A stretch of DNA of 64,000 nt from Aptenodytes patagonicus (taxonomy: Eukaryota > Chordata > Aves > Sphenisciformes > Spheniscidae): NCBI RefSeq assembly GCF_965638725.1, contig NC_134956.1:23185047-23249046 (forward strand), in the 5' to 3' direction. Shown here in pieces: positions 49,005 through 61,086 of the stretch. Position 1 is the stretch's first letter; every line of letters begins with the position of its first letter. The notes under the pieces are model-generated. The model worked only from the letters and a program-made list of their open reading frames with translations. It had not been told where the DNA came from and searched no databases. A program made the position numbers and the translations under genes.

Positions 49005-49012
49005 TATATAAG
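49005..49012 (+). promoter_or_regulatory. TATA box of ITPR1
   Basis: TATATAAG stands in otherwise extremely GC-rich DNA. Transcription would begin about 30 bases downstream, near 49035, giving a first exon that ends at a good donor at 49180. A TATA box inside a CpG island suggests focused, regulated initiation. It belongs to ITPR1 by position and strand; no other gene start is visible. Confidence 0.7.
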
Positions 49013-49042
49013 GCGCGGCGGCGAGCTCCGAGCGCAGTGACC

Positions 49043-49060
49043 ATGTGGATGTGCGGCTGA
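49043..49060 (+). other. Upstream ORF 1 in the ITPR1 5' UTR (MWMCG)
   Basis: ATG TGG ATG TGC GGC TGA: five codons and a stop, about 8 bases from the inferred cap site. The context ACCATGT has A at -3, favourable for initiation, although the nearness to the cap may lower its use. Confidence 0.5.
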
Positions 49061-49131
49061 GGCGGCGGCGGGCGGGGGGAGCTCGGCGCAGCCTCCATCC
49101 TAACGGGACCGGGCAGCGCCGCGCCGACAGC

Positions 49132-49155
49132 ATGGGGCTGCCGAGCCGCCGCTAG
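49132..49155 (+). other. Upstream ORF 2 in the ITPR1 5' UTR (MGLPSRR)
   Basis: ATG GGG CTG CCG AGC CGC CGC TAG: seven codons and a stop, ending 25 bases before the exon donor. It has G at +4 and A at -2, a moderate Kozak context. Together with uORF 1 it may lower ITPR1 translation. Confidence 0.5.
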
Positions 49156-52100
49156 CCCGCCCCGCCGCCACCGGAGCCAGGTAGGGCCGGGAGGCGGGAA
49201 GGGGCTGCGGCAGCGGCTGGGGAGGGGGCGGCGAGCCCGCCCCCCTCCGGCCGCCGGGGCAGCCCCCTTCTCCGGGACACCGCTGGGCTGCGGGCGCGGG
49301 GCCGCCCCGGGCGGGGCGGGGGGGGGGGGTTCGGGGGACGCAGCCCGCCGCCGAGCCGGTGCTGAGGCTGGGTCGGCGGAGCGGCGCTCAGCGGGGATGC
49401 CCGGCCGCGGGAGCCCCCGCAGGACCGGGCAGAGACCTCCCCGCCCTCCCGGCTCCGCAGCGCCTGTTGGCGCCCGGCGGTGCCGGGCGGAGGGGTGAGC
49501 GCTGCCGCCCCCGGGCCGTGCCGGGGCCGGGGTGGCCGCCCGCCCGGGGCTCGCCGCCGCTCCTCTCCGCGGGACGACCGAGGCCTCGGCGGTGGAGTAG
49601 CGTCTCCGCTCCAACTTTCCCCGTGTTGTTCCTCTCGCACTTGAGGCGCAGTTGCAAGGGATGTTTCGCGTTATGTAAACGCTTGCGAGCGCTAGTGGGG
49701 ACTTGGCTATGGGCGATCTTATTCTTAAATGGTCAAAAGCGGGGCAACTGTGGGTGGATATTTCTGAGGGTCTCTGTAACTGGTCTGACAAGCCAAATAT
49801 TTAGCTGTTTCCTGGACTACAATAACTGGACTTTTGCGGGGGGGAGGAGGCACATGTGCATTCCCCATATACGTGGGATGTGCCGTAATTCTGAGCGGGT
49901 TTACGTCTTCATGCTGAAAGCTCAATTATTGCTAGTTACACTGGTTGTTTTGGGGCTGAAGACTGCCTTGTGGCTCCTCTGACTGTGCAGGAAGGCTACG
50001 TGTGCCTGTTGCTCCACGGACCCTCGTTGTGTTACCCTGGGTGTGGCGGGGCTTTGCTGTAGAGCTCCATGCCACAGTGGGCTTGATGCAGCGGCAATGG
50101 CTTGGGGTCGGTCAGGCTTTCCCCTCTAGTATAAAACCTCTTTGCCCCATGTGGGTTCAGTCTGGTTCACAGCAGTTTGTATAAAAAACTCCCAACAGGT
50201 GAAAGGTTTGAATTACTGCGTCAAATGTATTGCCTTACGCACCGTGCAACAGTTCGCATGTGCCTGCTCAACTGCAGATGGATTGGGCTGTGGTGTTGCT
50301 ACTCGCAAATCAGGAAAGGAGTACATGGCTAATACAATCCAGATCCTTGCCTTATGAAGATTTAGTGACTCGAAGTCGTGTGTGGAGTAGTGTGCGTGTG
50401 TGGTAGCTGTTTGTTTTATTTATTAATGAGGGCCAGTACCTGTGCGTGTGTTTTGTTTCTTAAATGTGCACTTTGTTATTTGCCTTTGAGTTTCTTTTCC
50501 TATGCTCGGAAATTTGCCTGGTATCCCAGGACTTCCAAACCTGTTGAGCCAAAAGACTCGCTGACTCAGAGCCCAGTCCAAAGGCCCGCATTTGAATTGC
50601 TTTCCTCGCAGGGTTCAGTTGCGTGAGTGTGGGATGCGATGTGAAGCCAGTATCCACTTCTTTCCCTCGGTGGTTTCTCTGTGGCTAACGGGCTACCAGG
50701 CACTGGATTTTTGTTTGTTTATTTTCTGAACCTCTACTTCAAGCTAGTTTCCTCGCATAGCAAATATTCCAGGTTCTAAATGCTCAGTGGTTTTGCTGGT
50801 GTAAGGTCAGTGCCTGAAACAATAACAGTATTGCATGACCCTAGCGAAGCATTGGTTGACCAACACTGGTGGTTCAGTGAGTGGAGAAAACTGGTGGCGT
50901 TGATGGGGCCAAAAATTCTGGTGTAACAGGACACTTGACGAAACAAATGCGAAAGTTGACTGCTACAGAAACCAGCGACTTGAAATGGTCTGAATGTGTA
51001 GTGGTCAGTGTGTGTAAACCAAAAAAGGAAATGTGGAAATGAAAAACACAGTTCCAGTGTCTTTTCAAAACAAGCTGTTAGAGGAGTGCTGTCAACTAAG
51101 CTGTTTGTTGAGCTGTTTATTTCTAATGTGTTATTTAAGCCATCTTTTGTTTGTCAACAATAATTTTTTTCTTGTTAAAATACCTTACTCCACCATGAGA
51201 TTACAGTGTTTGCTTAGATGAGTTTTTTCTCCATCTGCTTGTTTTGCAGCGTTGATTAAGCCTTGAAATAGGGAGTGATCTGGTTTCCTCTTACAGGGGT
51301 TCATAAATTAGGAAGTAAACAAACAGCAAGAGTAACTTTGGTTTGCCTTTGCAATTGTGGGGTGGAGCTTAACTGTGGGAAATAGTATATCTTTCTAAGA
51401 TTTGCTGGTCCTGAACACCATTGTTGGAGGGTGGAAAAGGCCCTAGTGAAGAACACTGAAGGGGTGAGCACTTGGTTGATGCATTTCTTTGGTGACCGTT
51501 GTTGGAGCTGCAGGTCTGGTAAGAACAGCTGGATGGAGGAGGTGTACTGGGACTGATAAACAGGGTGGAGGGTGGTGTAAATGACAGCTATGGTCTCTGG
51601 TTGTAAACAAAGGGTGTAATGTGATCTTATTCGTGGCACCGTCAATCCTCTCACATCACCTCAACAAATCCATGTTGGTGTGCGGTAGATTAGAAAGTGG
51701 AAACATCAAGTTCAAATGAAGAAATAATTTCAAGTCCTGGCAGCTCACAAGTGCCATTGCAACTTAGAGGGAGACTTGCAGACCATGATGTCCTGCTGTT
51801 GTGTAATGTGAGGTCTTGGTCTAATTTTATAGTAACTCTTCTTGTAAAGGCAATGCTGAATGAGCATTACAACGTGGCAGTGTGAGAAGATGGCCAGTCA
51901 CCTGCAAGGGTGGCAGATTTTGGATGAAATGTGCAAGCAAGATTTCAGCTCCTCCAGTACTCTGTGTGCGCACCAGGGGAAAGGTAACAGTCCGGGTGCC
52001 TCAAATACCTACTGGTGTGGTCCAGAAGCCTATTCTGGAAGCAGGAGCTCCTTTCAGCTGCTTCCTGTAAGATCAGCTGGTCTCTCCCGATAAATTGCTG

Positions 52101-55100
52101 AAATGGACAGTATTGAGGTGAAACATCTTTTTCAGTGCTATAAAGCAGGCTTAAAACAGGACCCAGGTATCTGGAGCCTTTGTCTTGCACCTGACCTTCG
52201 ATGAAGCAGTCAGAAGAGCAGGTGTAGCCCGTTCTGGTTGTTTTGTTGACTGTGCTGTTCCCCTGTGATGCTGTGTGTGGTAATTCTTCAGTGCATAGCG
52301 TACTCCTTAGGAGTATCTGATGTGACAAGTTGCAGAGTGTACTGGGAGTCTTTGAGACATTATTGCCCCATAAATATAAGATAGTTGTAGGATTATGTCT
52401 TAAAGACGGGAGGAATCTCAAGATCCTGTGGGAGGTGGGATGAGGGTAGTGGCTCTGTAGTAGCTGGTAGACGAGCTACTCGCTTGCCCGTGGGTGAGTG
52501 TGAGGGAAGGCAGCTTCACCAAAGCAGTTTATGGAGACCAGAGGAGTTTAGAGGTAGAAAATGGTGTGCTGCTAGAAAGTTATGTAAATGTAATGCGACC
52601 GTGGTATTAATCCAGTTTCATAAACACCTTACGGTACATTCCAAATTAGTTTCTTCTGCTGCTGAGATAGCACCTTCACTAATTTCTGTTGCTCCAGTAG
52701 CCTGGAGCCTTTTTTCTACTGCTTTTGCGTGATAGTACAGAAGATGAGTTAAAAGCCATTGAGCAGTTTCATATAGTGGCCTGTGCTGGGTACAGACAGG
52801 TACTGCTTTACTGGGTGCTGTAAAGGAGAAGACTTGAAAAGCCAGTGGGCAGCATCTGCGGGCTGCTAAGCTGGATCCTATCTGTGTCCATAGCTATTCA
52901 AAATTATTCTTGTGCTCCTGTGCATCTCCCAGAGGCCGCTGCAGGAGGCAGGATGCCAAGCAGCACGAGCTTTGATCTGGCTCAATATTCCTTTCTGATT
53001 TCTGTTCCCGACGGACGCTACAAAAGCACTACAGCAATTATTGCCTGGTTCTCTGTCTTGGCACAGCTGGACGGTGGCTGGGTGTGGAGGCAGAACTCTT
53101 TCCAGGGTGCTGCAACTGCTCATTAGACTGGCAGAGGCAGCCGCAGGAAGTGTGTGTTATTCTCGCCTGTTCTGTACCTGTTGAGAAAGTACATTTCCAA
53201 GTCTTCAGAGCAGTTGTGTTTTATAGGACCAAATTATTTTTGGGGAAAAAAATTAAGATAAAATGAAAACTACAGGAACTGTAATTCAAATGAGGAAAGC
53301 TTCAAAATTTAGCTGTGGATTCTGAATTCAGAAAAGTTTCATTTTCATAGTTGTGGTTTTGGTTAAGCCTATCAAAACTTAGATCAGAACTTATTAACAG
53401 TGTTATATTGAGAGTAAAACGTCACTTCAGATCTGGGCAAGTTAACCCTCTAGAGAGAAAAATGTGTTAGAAACGCGCATGGAAGTATGCGTTATTTTGC
53501 TGATTTACGGCTTGTGGCGATGTAACTGCATCCTCACATGTCAGAATGTGAGGAGTGTTACAGAAGGCTGAGTGTTCATACCTCTCTGATCTTTTGGCTA
53601 AAGAGGTTATCAAAGGATGGTGAATAGTTCTGAGAAAACTGAATGCCAGATGAAGCAAATTTCTGGGTTAGGATGTTAGATAATGTTTCGGCTTTTGAAG
53701 TAATCTGATACTAAGCTATAAGGAAAGCGGCTTGGATGCTAGATCCGGATGTAATGATGTACACAACCAGTTCATTCTCTCCTCATCCCTGCCGTGTGCA
53801 AGATGTCTGCAGTCAGAAGGCTGTAATCTCTGTGTGTATACATGTAAGAAACTTCTGATCACAGTAGGCCAAAAAATGGCTACTGCCAAAAGGTTGTAGT
53901 TTGGTTTTTTTTTTAATTTCTGAGAATTGTTTAGTAGCAGTTTAGTATGAAACTTTTGCAAACATTTCTTTTGCACCTTGGCCCGTCCTGTCAACTTCTT
54001 CAGAAATCTGCCAAGAAGTTCTGAAGAAAAAAGTTTTGATTGCAGTCCAGATATGTCCTGTCTGCATGCCACTTCTTCTCGCTCTGAGAAGAGATGCATG
54101 GACACAAAGGCAAATACCTGAGTTGGCTGATGATGCTTGATCTAAAGGGTTAATTGAAAACTTATCTTACGATTAAAGTAACTCCGCAATCCTTGGCCAC
54201 TCCTCCGTCTGTAAGGGTCAAGTAGATTCAGTTGCTAATGCTCTTTATGAGGTAAGGTGGTACAGTATTTTGAACCTTTGCTTCAGAAGAATGACTCAGA
54301 CTTGCATTCTAGAAAATTACTGTTGGGGGGCCAACATGTACAAGTCAGCTTGGGAACTGGAGCTTTCATCTGTAAAGGAGCCCAGCCCATTGGGTTTTTT
54401 TAGATCAGCAGGGCTCAAAGTAGGTCCCCTGGCCACCAGTGGTTCTCCACACCTGCTGATCATGTGCTGGTAGTGGCTCCTCCTCTTCGGCTGCTTGTCA
54501 CAGGCACTTAGGTTTTAGTCTGCAGACCTGGATGCCTGCTGAGGTGTCTAGGAGGGAAGAGCAGCGAGCTTACCCTTGTAGGGGTTGCCGCATCTGGAAG
54601 GCGAGAGAAGACTTACAAGCCTTCAATAGGAGAGACTTGCTAGTGGAAGAAAAGCATTAACTTTATTGCCGGTGGGGACCCAAGGCTACCAGGAGACATC
54701 CAGCAAAGCCCAGTCGTGGAAAACGACACCAGTGCCACCATGGAGGCCAGAGAACCCCCACCAAGGTGCGGTATTGGTGAAGGGAGAAATGGGAAGTGTA
54801 GGACATGGGAAGGGTGAAAGTGTTGGGCAAGTAGGGTCAGAGGGAGATGAGCAGATGCAGGCGGATGAAGGCTAGTGAGGCGGACAGACAAGGAAAATAC
54901 TTTGATAAATTTAGGGCATATTGCATTTGCTAAAGAGTGTATATCTTGTGAGGAAGGAAGCGTGGAGGCTCGATGCGAGGAACGGGGCTATAGGAGACAG
55001 CCCGTTCTGTGGTGAAGCCTCAGCAGATATACAGCCATGCAAAATGAAATTGGGACTGTTCTGTACCTTCTCCTTCCCTGGCCATTTTTCTTCCTTGGCC

Positions 55101-55968
55101 GAACTCCAGTTGGTGGTATAAACCAAGCTTGCTCTCTTTCCCCATGACATTGGCTGCCCTGGTTCTTTTGGCATGTTCCAACTCTCTCCTTCTAATAGAA
55201 ATATGCTGGAAAACGCAGTGTGCTTGTAGGGGCCTCGTCCAGAGGCTGACGTCTAAGCTGCCTTCTTCCATCAGGGTTAGAGCCAGTAAGTATGAACTTC
55301 AGTAAGTGCCTCTTGCTTTTAATGGGAGTAAAAAGATGCTGTCAGGTCATACTTGGTTTGAAACAAAAAATGATTTTTTTTTTTTCCCCTTGACAGTGTA
55401 TCTTTAATAGTTTTTCTTTTTTCAGCTTTCTGCAGATGCCTATCAATAGGATCCGTCAGCTGCATTTCTTACATCAGTCTGATGGCTGCTGTATAAGATA
55501 TCGCTGTCAAAGTGTAACTTCTGCCTAGTGCGTTGTTACGAGTGTGTTACTTTCAACCTGATTTTTCTGTAACTAGCTTGTCTGGTTGCACTGGGCAAAT
55601 AAAACAAAATGCAGGCACTCTTTCTGAGGAGAAAAGGATGTCGTGCATGTTTGCTTTCCTGTATTGAGGATTTATTGAGGTTTAGGTTAACGAAATGAGT
55701 TACTCTTTCTCCCTGTTCCTTAAACTGATTTTTGTTGCACCTATGAAATAGTAACTTCTCAATAACTTTGTCATTGATATGGTAAAAAAAAAAAATTAAA
55801 AAACATTATCTGTGGAGTGGCGAATAGTATGAATAGAACATAACTAACTTGGCCATAGTCTTGCTGTATGAATTTACACACCTCTTCCAACTTCCTTCAA
55901 GAAAAGGGGGAAACGTATGCTTGATTAGATGTGCAATGAGACTGAGTTTCCTCCTGGGAGAAGAGGGG

Positions 55969-56095
55969 CGGTGTGGACCGGTGGATGGGGATTCAGGAGA
56001 CCTGGATTCAAATCTGGGTTCTGAGTCTGACCCGCTGTGTGTCCTTGAGAAAGTCATAGCGCTGTGCTGCTTCCTCCTTCCCCTCTTCCACACCC
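55969..56095 (+). mobile_element. MIR-type SINE relic
   Basis: GATTCAGGAGACCTGGATTC, then AAATCTGGGTTCTGAGTCTG, CTGTGTGTCCTTGAGAAAGTCA and CTGTGCTGCTTCC follow the order of the amniote MIR consensus (GGAGTCAGGAGACCTGGGTTC, GCTGTGTGACCTTGGGCAAG split likewise, CTGTGCCTCAGTTTCC). It is an old tRNA-derived SINE in ITPR1 intron 1, sense orientation. Limits are approximate. Confidence 0.8.
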
Positions 56096-59000
56096 TTCAT
56101 CTTGCCTGTTCAGACTGCAAACTATAGAAGAATCTGCTGCGTTATAAGCGTTAGGAGGAAAAATACCTTCTCTGAGAAAGTGTGTTTCTCCTCTTTAATC
56201 TAACGGTTCATCGAATGACAATTTGTCGGCAGATAGCAGGCTTCTGGACATGAAAGGTTGCAGTTAAATGGAAAACAAGATCATGTGGTAGATAAATGTA
56301 CCATGCTGATATTTTTTTAATGTGTAATCTCTAAAATGTAACTACATGTGCATAAAATTAGTACTGCTGAACCCTCTCAAAACCTAACGCGATTCCTGAG
56401 CTGCCTCCCACTGCAAGCGTGGGAGGGTGAGGATCCAGACGTTCGAGATGGCGTGGCTATGGGTCCCCTGTGCTGTTGTCGTTTTCCGCGTGCTACGAAC
56501 AGCGTTGGTGGCTGAGAAACTGCAGGATTTCGCTCTGCTGTTGGCTTGGTGCTCAGCTGAGGAGTGAACGCACTTCCCCGAGATGGCCTGCTTGGTGCGT
56601 GGCACTTATCCCAGCTGCCTGTGCTCTGCTACCCAAAATCCGCTGTATTTGTCTTTCCCTGGTGTGTGCAAAGAGCTCCTTTTAGATTTGCTAAGTCAGG
56701 AGCTTTGCAAATGACAGTGCTTTGTCCTGCAGCCCCAGAAGAGTGATTATTCACTAGATGATCTTTTAAATAGAGCACTTCCTCTTTGCTTTGGCTGTTT
56801 TAATGGGATTCTTATGAATCTTTCTCACAGCCCTCAGGGACAAAACCTTCCTTTTTTTATTGAAATAAGAATGAGAAACATCAGGTTTTGGTTTCAGTTT
56901 TTAAAAACTTAGCTGTACCTGTAAAAATAGATACAGAATGCTGGGTGGGTGTTATCCAAACAGCCATGAGAAACATCAGTTAGGAGAAACATTGAATCAA
57001 GCCTATAGGGCCAAAGTTTCGGCCAAGTAATCTTGTTGTAAAGTTTGGATTTACCAAATTATTTAAGCATTGGACTTTCACTTAAATCTAGGGAGTCAGG
57101 GTTTGGGTGCATTTAAAAATTGTTAGCTTGCTTGGCCTAACTTACAAGTATTAAGGACCCAATTCCATTTGTTTCAAACACACTGACTTACCTGGTCTTG
57201 TGGGTTCTCAGTTGATCAAGTCTTGATGTAATGTTATCGATATCTGTTAATTTATGGATGATTCTTCAAATGCATGGCAACAGCTTATGTCATTAAGCCG
57301 TCCTTTATGTTGGCTTTTTTGTTATCTCTCTAATCTTAAACTCTGATCTTTTTTCTGTTAAAAACGGAAGCAAAATTAAACTTTCACTGTGGAGTTTCCT
57401 GTCTGCAGGAATGAAGTTGAAGCAGTTAAGTATGGTTTGACATTCTATTCTTACCTAAACAACCTAAATAGTGAAAAAGACTTTGATAAAGCGCAGCTCC
57501 AGTTTCTCTAACGGTACATATAAAATTGCCAGTCTATTTAATTGAGCACTAAACCGTAGTGAAAATATGATAATAGAGAACTGAGTACATCATGGGACTG
57601 CAAGGCACAGCAAGGAGCTTTTTTGCTCAAAACAAACATCATTAGAACCATCTTTAAGTCATTTGTATCCCGGTTGCTGGAAATCAAACTGTCAGCAATA
57701 AGACGTATTTGGTCTCGTTTATTTTACAAATAGGCTTTGCAGTTGTAGGTTAAAGTATTAAAATCCCACACAAAGCAGACACGTGAAATATGGTATCTGC
57801 AAAATAGCTTCAGATTCTTTGAAAAGCCTTTCAGCATTAAATTGCTTGAGATGAGGAATAGCATACTGCAGAAGTCTTGTTACAAACAGTCCCCATAAGG
57901 AGGGACTTCAAAAGGGGGCCTTGACTCTGCTATTCAAGGAAAGCAAACTTTCAGCATTGCTCTGAAGCCTGTTTTTTCTAACTTAGCATCAAGATCTAGA
58001 TGAGTGATGGGAGAAATTAGCGTGAAATGTTTACAAAGCAGTTGCGTTTCCTATTCTGAGATCTTGAAAAAGCAGCTGTCTCATTAAGGTATTTGATATT
58101 TAACAGTCAGTTTGATTTCTAAGTGTTTGCACTGTTAATTCTGCTTTAACTACCGTTACGAAATGTGTTTTCCTGAGAAAATGGATTGACGTGTCTCAGA
58201 GCTGAATTTCAGTGACTATATCAAACTTATACCGGCTTCTTCAAGGCCATCAGGCTAAGCATATGATCTGCTTGTGCCTTCAAATATGACAGAGTCCTTC
58301 CAATCTTCCTGAAAGCCAGTGGAAACAGTTACGAGGGAGAGTCTGCAGAACTTCACCTTTTGGTTTGGAGAGGAACCGTAGTGCTTGTGGTAAAGGGCTT
58401 TGTACAAACCCTGTCAAAGTGCTTAGTTTGCATTTCAAGATTGGTTCTGTTCATTGGCTTTTGCTATATGAAATGCAGCTTGTTTTGAGGGTATGCACAA
58501 AATAATCTATAAGTAAGAATACAATACAAAATGAACCCTATAATTATGGCACTTTCTGTTCAGTCAGAAGACCAAACTCACAGTCTTGTGATACAGATTT
58601 GTGTTCACCAAAGCAGTACAGAGTAGTAGGGGAAAGGCAAGTCCTAAGACTCTTGAGGTGAATAGAAAGTTTTCCTGGGTTTAATTCACTGCCTGCATTT
58701 AGCTAATGCGTTTTCAGATCCAGTCCCATAGAGCAAAGCTATAGACTGGCAAAATGACTTTTAAAGCAGTGCCCTGCAATTCATGTGAAATTCAGCAGGT
58801 TTCTACATTTATTTTTTGGGGTAGCTTCTTAAACAGAGACTTAATTATATTTTCCTGTGCAGATAAACTGTATATAAAACATACTTAAAGACGCACTAAC
58901 TTTTATATACATAATATACATGAGGAAGTCATCACCAACATAATTAGAAGAATTCAAGCTGTCAAGGCTTAAAAAATACTGTAGAATGCGTTCATCTTTC

Positions 59001-61014
59001 AGGTATTTTTTGATGTCTATGGGTAGATATCTACTTCTCAATGTACAGTCCACTCTTAGTTCACATTTCATTTCTCGTCCTAAAAATTAAGTCTGTCAAA
59101 ATTAGTCTTCAGCTTAGTGGGAAAAGAACATTATTTTAAAATCATGTGTTGCTGCTGTCGATATTGCTGCCTCGTAATACTTGTTTGGAGAAACCTGACT
59201 TGCTTTTGCTAGATTTCTATGCTAATATTGCCACACTGCTATCGTTTCCTTATCAGAGTACTTCATCTCTGATTTTTCAAGTAAGCTTACCTAGAAGGAA
59301 TCTTGTTTTCCTCCCAGTGTTTAAGTGGAAGAGGACGACAATGCTCCATGGCCAGGACACTGCCGTGTTACGGCTGGAACATGATGGATTTCTTGCAGGA
59401 TTCCTCTCTTTCGAGGATGGGAGAATGCCATTAAAACTGGGATTGTGTGTAGTAATAACTGCAAATGTTCTCTTAGGGCCGTCCCTCCTCTAGTATTAAT
59501 CGATTGCTCTTGGCACTGGCGTATCTAAAATAAATAAATTGCAGAGTAGTGGTTCTATTTGTCTACTGAGCACAATTGCTTTTTGAGCAGCGTGATTGTG
59601 CTTTTAGCTGTAAGGGCTGGGTACTGAGAGTGTGTGTGTGAGAATCCTCCTGCCCTGCGCTTCCAGGGGGCTTCTGGTGATCATCTCATGTCTTTGGCCA
59701 ACGTGGTGTGGGAAGGGAAGCATCCCCTCCCTGAGGATGCGCACAGATGCTTCGGCTGACACGTCCAGGAGGGAACCTGTTCTCTTAAGTCCCTGTGGCC
59801 CGCCTGTGCTATGAACTGTGGATAGATGTGCCGAGGTTGACAGATTTTTAGTGCCTCAACTTCTGGGTTCTCCAGCTGAAGATTCCCATAGAGGTCTGAT
59901 TTTGGGGGGATTAGCGTGGTCAGCTGATGTTGACAGTCAGAGCTGTTTATAAAAGGTTTTCCTACTGGGTACCTGGAAACTTTGCTCTTGAAAACCTTCC
60001 AGTTTTATTTTTTGTCTCAGATGTCCCAGTTGTCCTTCTCATCAGAGGTGGAAAACATTCAATTTGTGGTAGCTGATCATTTAGTCTTTAATGCAAATAA
60101 TTGATCAATTAGTGGAGTAATTTTGTTAGGTGTCACAAGTCCCTTGTGAGGAGACTATGAAAGCAGCTTTCAAGTAAGCTAAATCAGTTTAGAAATTATT
60201 CTCTCTACTTGTAAATCTTGTATGTAAGGAGGCCTGTTGGGTCATTTAGTCCCTCACTCCATCTGCCAGTTCAGCATGTTCCTGAGCACTGGCCAACCTT
60301 GGAAACAGCATGTTTAAAGATAAATGTCAGAAGACTGACTTCTGGTATTCCGTTATTAAAGAACGTGATAGATGTAGACAGCATTCATCATACCAGTTTT
60401 GACTGTGGGAAAGCCTTAGGATAAATAGGTATTTTAGAGAGAGGCTCACCCTACTTGGAATTGGCAGCATGCTTCACGAGAGCAGTGGAGGCACACTCCA
60501 TCCGAGTATCTCCTGTTGCGTTGGAGATAACATCATGCTATGATTGGCATTAAAACAGTATTCAAAAAAGAATACAAGGAAGGGATGAGTGAGGACTTAA
60601 GTGCTAAATACTGCATCCCCGAGAAAAGCCTTAAAAAATAAGGTTATTGTAGCCAGATCAACCTTTGTAAGTCTTAACTCCAGCAAAGCTGATGACCAGC
60701 AGGAAGCATGAGGAGCATGGCTCTCCTGTTTGGGAATAGGAGAGGCTGGGGTTCAGCAGTGCCGCAGGCAGCTTGCACCCTGAGGTGCACAGAAGCAGAA
60801 CCTGACTCTGTAGTGATGGCTTTGCAAGCTCGCCCAGAAAAATTTAAAAAGGATCTGGTGAACAGACTGGCAATGAAATTTGATCATACCATGTACCTGA
60901 ACTACTTCCAGACTTAAAACTACCTTTCTGTTATCCATAACCATGTACTGGTTATAGGTAACATTGTTTTTATTAATGGAAATGTCAGTAAATTGCAGAA
61001 GGGCCTATTTTAGG

Positions 61015-61086
61015 GGTTACACTATCACGGTACACAACATGGTATGTTAGGGTTACAGTATCATGGTATACGTCATGGTATGTTGG
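61015..61086. repeat. Tandem duplication, two 36-bp copies
   Basis: The copies 61015-61050 and 61051-61086 both run GGTTACA(C/G)TATCA(C/T)GGTA and end CATGGTATGTT(A/G)G. They differ at several bases, so the duplication is not recent. Each copy is itself rich in the subunit ATGGTAT. Confidence 0.85.

Larger units (their letters stand above)
49035..49180 (+). other. ITPR1: ITPR1 noncoding exon 1 (5' UTR)
   Basis: The inferred start is set by the TATA box at 49005 and the end by the donor GAGCCAG|GTAGGG at 49180/49181. The exon is GC-rich and has two ATGs, each closed by a stop within the exon (uORFs at 49043-49060 and 49132-49155). It is joined, directly or through unseen noncoding exons, to the coding exon at 63456. 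The start base is approximate. Confidence 0.6.
48570..49640. promoter_or_regulatory. CpG island of the ITPR1 promoter
   Basis: Dense CpG and very high G+C from about 48570 to 49640 surround the TATA box and the noncoding first exon of ITPR1. It includes a 14-base C run at 48690-48703 and a 12-base G run at 49318-49329. The long open frames here on both strands reflect lack of AT-rich stop codons, not coding. Confidence 0.85.

Noticed and set aside
48982-49982. Frames of 269 (-), 207 (+) and 162 (-) codons over the ITPR1 CpG island
   Set aside because: Pro/Arg/Ala/Gly-rich translation of GC-rich DNA on all frames, no protein similarity, and conflict with the TATA box and exon 1 of ITPR1.
51945-52421. 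158-codon frame on the - strand in ITPR1 intron 1
   Set aside because: No recognisable motif and no repeats or retroviral signature I can name; treated as chance.
59146-59493. 115-codon + strand frame with hydrophobic stretches
   Set aside because: No similarity recognised and no exon signals at sensible places; hydrophobicity reflects T-rich codons.
60225-60300. Weak resemblance to a CR1/L3 3' end (GGGTCATTTAGTCCCTC)
   Set aside because: Only about 15 bases fit and the rest does not follow the consensus; not enough to call.
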